Source: Phymorhynchus buccinoides (lineage: Eukaryota; Mollusca; Gastropoda; Neogastropoda; Raphitomidae). From it: DNA of 64,000 bases. The DNA is taken from the NCBI GenBank assembly GCA_017654935.2, contig CM065691.1, positions 35,704,900 to 35,768,899 of the forward strand. Reading direction: 5' to 3'. Of the stretch, positions 14,970-64,000 are shown piece by piece; position 1 is the first letter of the stretch, and every line of letters starts with the position of its first letter. Below the pieces are notes generated by a model that did no database searches, had not been told where the DNA came from, and saw nothing but the letters and a program-made list of their open reading frames with translations. Made by a program: the position numbers and the translations under genes.

Positions 14970-16306
14970 AGTGACTCAGGAACATAAATTTTTGTGTATA
15001 CCCTGGTTGGTTTGTTCAGCCCGTCGTACATGGCGAAAGCCGATACGCGACGTTAAACTGAACTTCCATCCCACACATTTTCAAAACTACTTCCTTATCA
15101 ACTAAAGTAATCCCAATAAAAACGTTTATGTACAAAGATATATATTAATTCACATTTTCCCAGATGAACTTGTCAACACATTAACTTGATTAATTAAGTG
15201 TTTTTATACAGAACAGACTGGTGACATCTACATGCAACCGGTATCCAATGTTTAATAACTCAACAGTTTGGTCTTCAAATGTCATTCATTTGATGAAAAA
15301 CACACATCTGATGAAAAACACATTATTATTATTATTATTATTATTATTAATATTAAAAACACAAAAAATCAACAACATTAATTATTTAAAAACAATAACA
15401 ACCAAAAACACAGGCAAAATACAAGATGAATTTTCTTTAATTATCTTGTATTGCGATATCCTGCATTCGGCATGCTGGTGCAAGACAAAACACAAATTGT
15501 AATGCTACTGATCAAAATCAGCCAAGGTACACAAAGGAGGAACATTACAAACACTGTTTGAGCAAACCCAGGGCTTCACCAGAATAATTATGCAAGTTAA
15601 GGTCCATGTACATGTGAACATTTCCCCCTCTTTCTACACGGTAGCAGTGATATATGTAAGTCATATTATGACTGCCCTATCACTGTGTTGCCATTGGGAA
15701 AGAGTGAAAAATGGTCACATGTATTGAGACCACTAGCATATGAAATTGTTAGTGTGAACGCCTCATATTAAAACTATAAACATTTCCGATTCACTTGTAT
15801 TTTCATCAACCAACATTTTGAAAGTGAAGATTTGTTTGATTTCATTCTCAGCCAATCAACATATTCAAGCAAACAAACAAACAACAAATTATTTTTTGAC
15901 ACTTCATTCTCATTCACCCCAGACACACAAGTCAAACATTTCCGTTATCTCGATTTCAACAATAAAATGTTACTCTTACGCCATCAAAATGTTTTAGCCA
16001 AATACACTCAAGATTTAACAATTAACACAGCACTTGTAAGATATTGTAGTATACGCAACTTTCACGATTTAACAATTAACACAGCACTTGTAAGATATTG
16101 TAGTACATGTATACGCAACTTGTATATGGTTAAAAATGTTTCAAATCTCAAAAGATATTATTTCTACTTTAATCCAATGATTGCATCAATATGAGCCTTA
16201 GGTTTCATTATCATTTCACTGTCATACCATTGAAACATGCAAGTCGACCACATTTTTATTAGAGATCATTTCAATACACGTACAAGCCATTAACAAAAGT
16301 AAATTA

Positions 16307-16520
16307 TGCCCAATTAGTTATAGAGATCATACAAACATTTATATCAGAAAATAAAGAATAGATATGTGAAAGATTTTATGCCCAATTAGTTATAGAGATC
16401 ATACAAGCATTTATATCAGAAAATAAAGAATAGATATGTGAGTGATTTTATGCCCAATTAGTTATAGAGATCATACAAACATTTATATCAGAAAATAAAG
16501 AATAGATATGTGAGTGATAG
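16307..16520. repeat. Three tandem copies of a 72-bp unit
   Basis: GCCCAATTAGTTATAGAGAT CATACAAACATTTATATCAG then AAAATAAAGAATAGATATGT begins at 16307, 16379 and 16452, nearly identical. A smaller two-copy duplication (TTAACAATTAACACAGCACT) lies at 16014-16110. Confidence 0.9.
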
Positions 16521-16980
16521 AGATCTATTCAATGGAACATTATCGATTTAAGTGATGTTTGAGGTGATACAATCAGTGCGTTACCCTTCAATTGTTAAGC
16601 ATACACAAGTCGCAACAAAGTTTCACCATAAACTACAGATATATAAATGTAACAGGTTTAGATTTCATCTTCATACACAGACAGGCTATATATGTCAACA
16701 AAGTTTTCACTGCAAGCATGTCAACCTTGCATTTTATATATTGTACTTTCTTGTGCATCGTAACGGTAAAACGCTTCATAGCACTGCCATTGGTGAATGT
16801 TTCAGCCTGTTTAACTGGATGTGGTAGACTGCAGTGTTAACAAGGGTAAAAATGGTTGACGTTCACCCCTACTGGGGTATGGACGATTCCATTAACCAGC
16901 ATCAACAATACAAGAATATTTATGAACATGAAGTTTGGTCATCCAATATTGCATTGATTTCAGCTTGTACCATTTTAGCC

Positions 16981-16986
16981 TTTATT
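16981..16986 (-). promoter_or_regulatory. Candidate polyadenylation signal AATAAA
   Basis: Minus-strand AATAAA about 28 bases after the stop codon. If used, the 3' UTR would be very short. Further AATAAA/ATTAAA hexamers on the same strand lie between 11.6 and 13.5 kb, so a long alternative 3' UTR is possible. The sequence alone does not decide. Confidence 0.35.
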
Positions 16987-17013
16987 CCTTTGCATGCTGA
17001 CATTGCCCCCTTT

Positions 17014-63188
<46,175 letters not shown>

Positions 63189-63198
63189 CTGGAAGGAA

Positions 63199-63480
63199 GG
63201 TGGCGCGATGGTTAAGGTGTTCGTTCATCTGCCAAGTCCATGCTGAGAGATTGGGGTATGAATCCCAGCCTCACCCTTTCTTTCCAGTTACATGGGAAAA
63301 CATCAAGCTGAACGCAAAGTCCTAGAGTAAACCTGACTCCTGCGCATTTACCATGTAAAACAACCCAGTGACAAGTCAATAAGAGCAGGGAGAGACCCGC
63401 TGCCTGGCATGAACCAAATCGAGGGCTAGGTTTTTCAAAATCAACCCCCCTAATCCCCTACCTCCATTTAAAAAAAAAGT
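63199..63480 (+). mobile_element. tRNA-derived SINE just upstream of exon 1's acceptor
   Basis: GGTGGCGCGATGGTTAAGG (A-box-like, about 63201-63217) and GGTATGAATCCCAG (B-box-like, about 63255-63268) have tRNA spacing. An unrelated body and A-rich stretch follow near 63470. It lies antisense to the gene and starts about ten bases from the 3' splice site of the first visible exon. Confidence 0.7.
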
Positions 63481-63584
63481 GTAGCTCTGCACTAGCGATG
63501 ACGCTCTGTCCATGTGGGAGCAGCCCTAATTATACAGAGATGAGTCTCTGTGACTAGAAAGTAGCATCATATCATTCTTCTTCT

Positions 63585-64000
63585 TCTTCGTCGATCGCTC
63601 AGATAGGTTCTTGTTACATAAGTGCAGATGTGTCATGTTGTCGTCAGATAGGTTCTTGTTACATGAGTGCAGATGTATCATGTTGTCGTCATGCGCTTAA
63701 GTCAGACCCAGCAAGTCTGTCTTTGGCTGGGAAAAAATCTTTGTAAGAGTTTCTAGAACAAAGGCAGGAGAATGGACCAGTAAGGCAGAAAGATAGTACC
63801 ATATTTATTTTACTATAAGGCACCTTCGTATAAGGCGCACCCCCCAAATTTTAAATTTTATTATATATTCTTACTATTAAATGAGTCATATTATAAGACG
63901 CAGGGGTCTCCGTCTGGGAAAACGTATCATCCAAAAAATATGGTAGATGACAGTAAGCAAAGGGAAACGGCAGAGTTAAAGAGAGCGACAGATTAGAGGA
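63585..64000 (+). repeat. Dispersed repeat family B, copy 4, with internal duplication and a MITE
   Basis: Begins CTTCTTCGTCGATCGCTCAG; the AGATAGGTTCTTGTTACATA segment is present twice (63601 and 63645 regions). The body is interrupted by a palindromic MITE at 63797-63945 and continues to the window edge. Confidence 0.75.
63797..63945. mobile_element. MITE of the same family inside repeat family B
   Basis: Ends TACCATATTTATTTTACTAT AAGG and ATCATCCAAAAAATATGGTA, inserted in the family B repeat, which continues on both sides. Confidence 0.75.

Larger units (their letters stand above)
11640..16980 (-). other. AT-rich stretch 3' of the gene, possible long 3' UTR
   Basis: About 5.3 kb directly downstream of the stop with no convincing ORF, no LINE and few clear MITEs, unlike the flanks on either side. 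It holds a GA microsatellite, a U2-like fragment and two small tandem duplications. A minus-strand ATTAAA sits near 11646-11651, at the edge where the composition changes. Calling it 3' UTR is inference. Confidence 0.3.

Noticed and set aside
15832..16194. 120-codon frame, plus strand
   Set aside because: AT-rich, low-complexity peptide with an internal duplication and no recognisable domain; lies in the putative 3' UTR.

Overview
This is a eukaryotic, intron-rich invertebrate genomic window, most likely from a mollusc and perhaps a marine gastropod. That assignment is inference, resting on the mix of CR1/jockey-like LINE fragments, tRNA-like and U2-like SINE heads, dense MITEs, and long GA/CA microsatellites and minisatellites. 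I see no bacterial-style operon, CRISPR array or rRNA.

One large gene dominates. It runs on the minus strand from the right edge (its 5' part lies beyond base 64000) to a stop codon at 17014-17016. I reconstructed 33 coding exons by eye. Every intron has GT-AG ends, all exon phases agree, and the exon lengths add up to 4743 nt, which is 1580 codons plus a stop with no frameshift. In order, the visible protein is: leucine-rich repeats (LRRs) with one EF-hand between them; a Roc GTPase domain; a COR domain; two TIR domains in tandem; a conserved C-terminal module; a Ser/Ala/Lys-rich tail; and a C-terminal CSLQ, which looks like a CaaX farnesylation box. This is a Roco-family signalling or immune-type protein. 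The first TIR has lost the glutamate used by TIR NADases and the second keeps it, so I infer a non-catalytic/catalytic TIR pair on a GTPase scaffold that may be held at a membrane. Residue numbers below count from the first visible residue.

Layout: 1-11600 holds no host gene that I recognise. It contains decayed LINEs (3.6-4.1, 4.8-7.3, 7.7-9.1 and 10.0-11.0 kb), a hAT-like element inserted in one of them, and GA microsatellites. 11600-17013 is AT-rich, poor in recognisable transposons and lies just 3' of the stop codon; it may be 3' UTR. 17014-63188 is the Roco-TIR gene. 63199-64000 is intron with SINEs and a MITE.

The most unusual feature is the introns. Minisatellites have repeatedly grown out of exon-intron junctions, copying the end of an exon together with its splice site: 15 exact 69-bp copies at the EF-hand exon, about ten 90-bp copies at the first TIR exon, and an acceptor array in which all ten upstream copies carry AG changed to GG. 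At least seven of the 33 exons show this, so the gene is a natural series for studying splice-site duplication.
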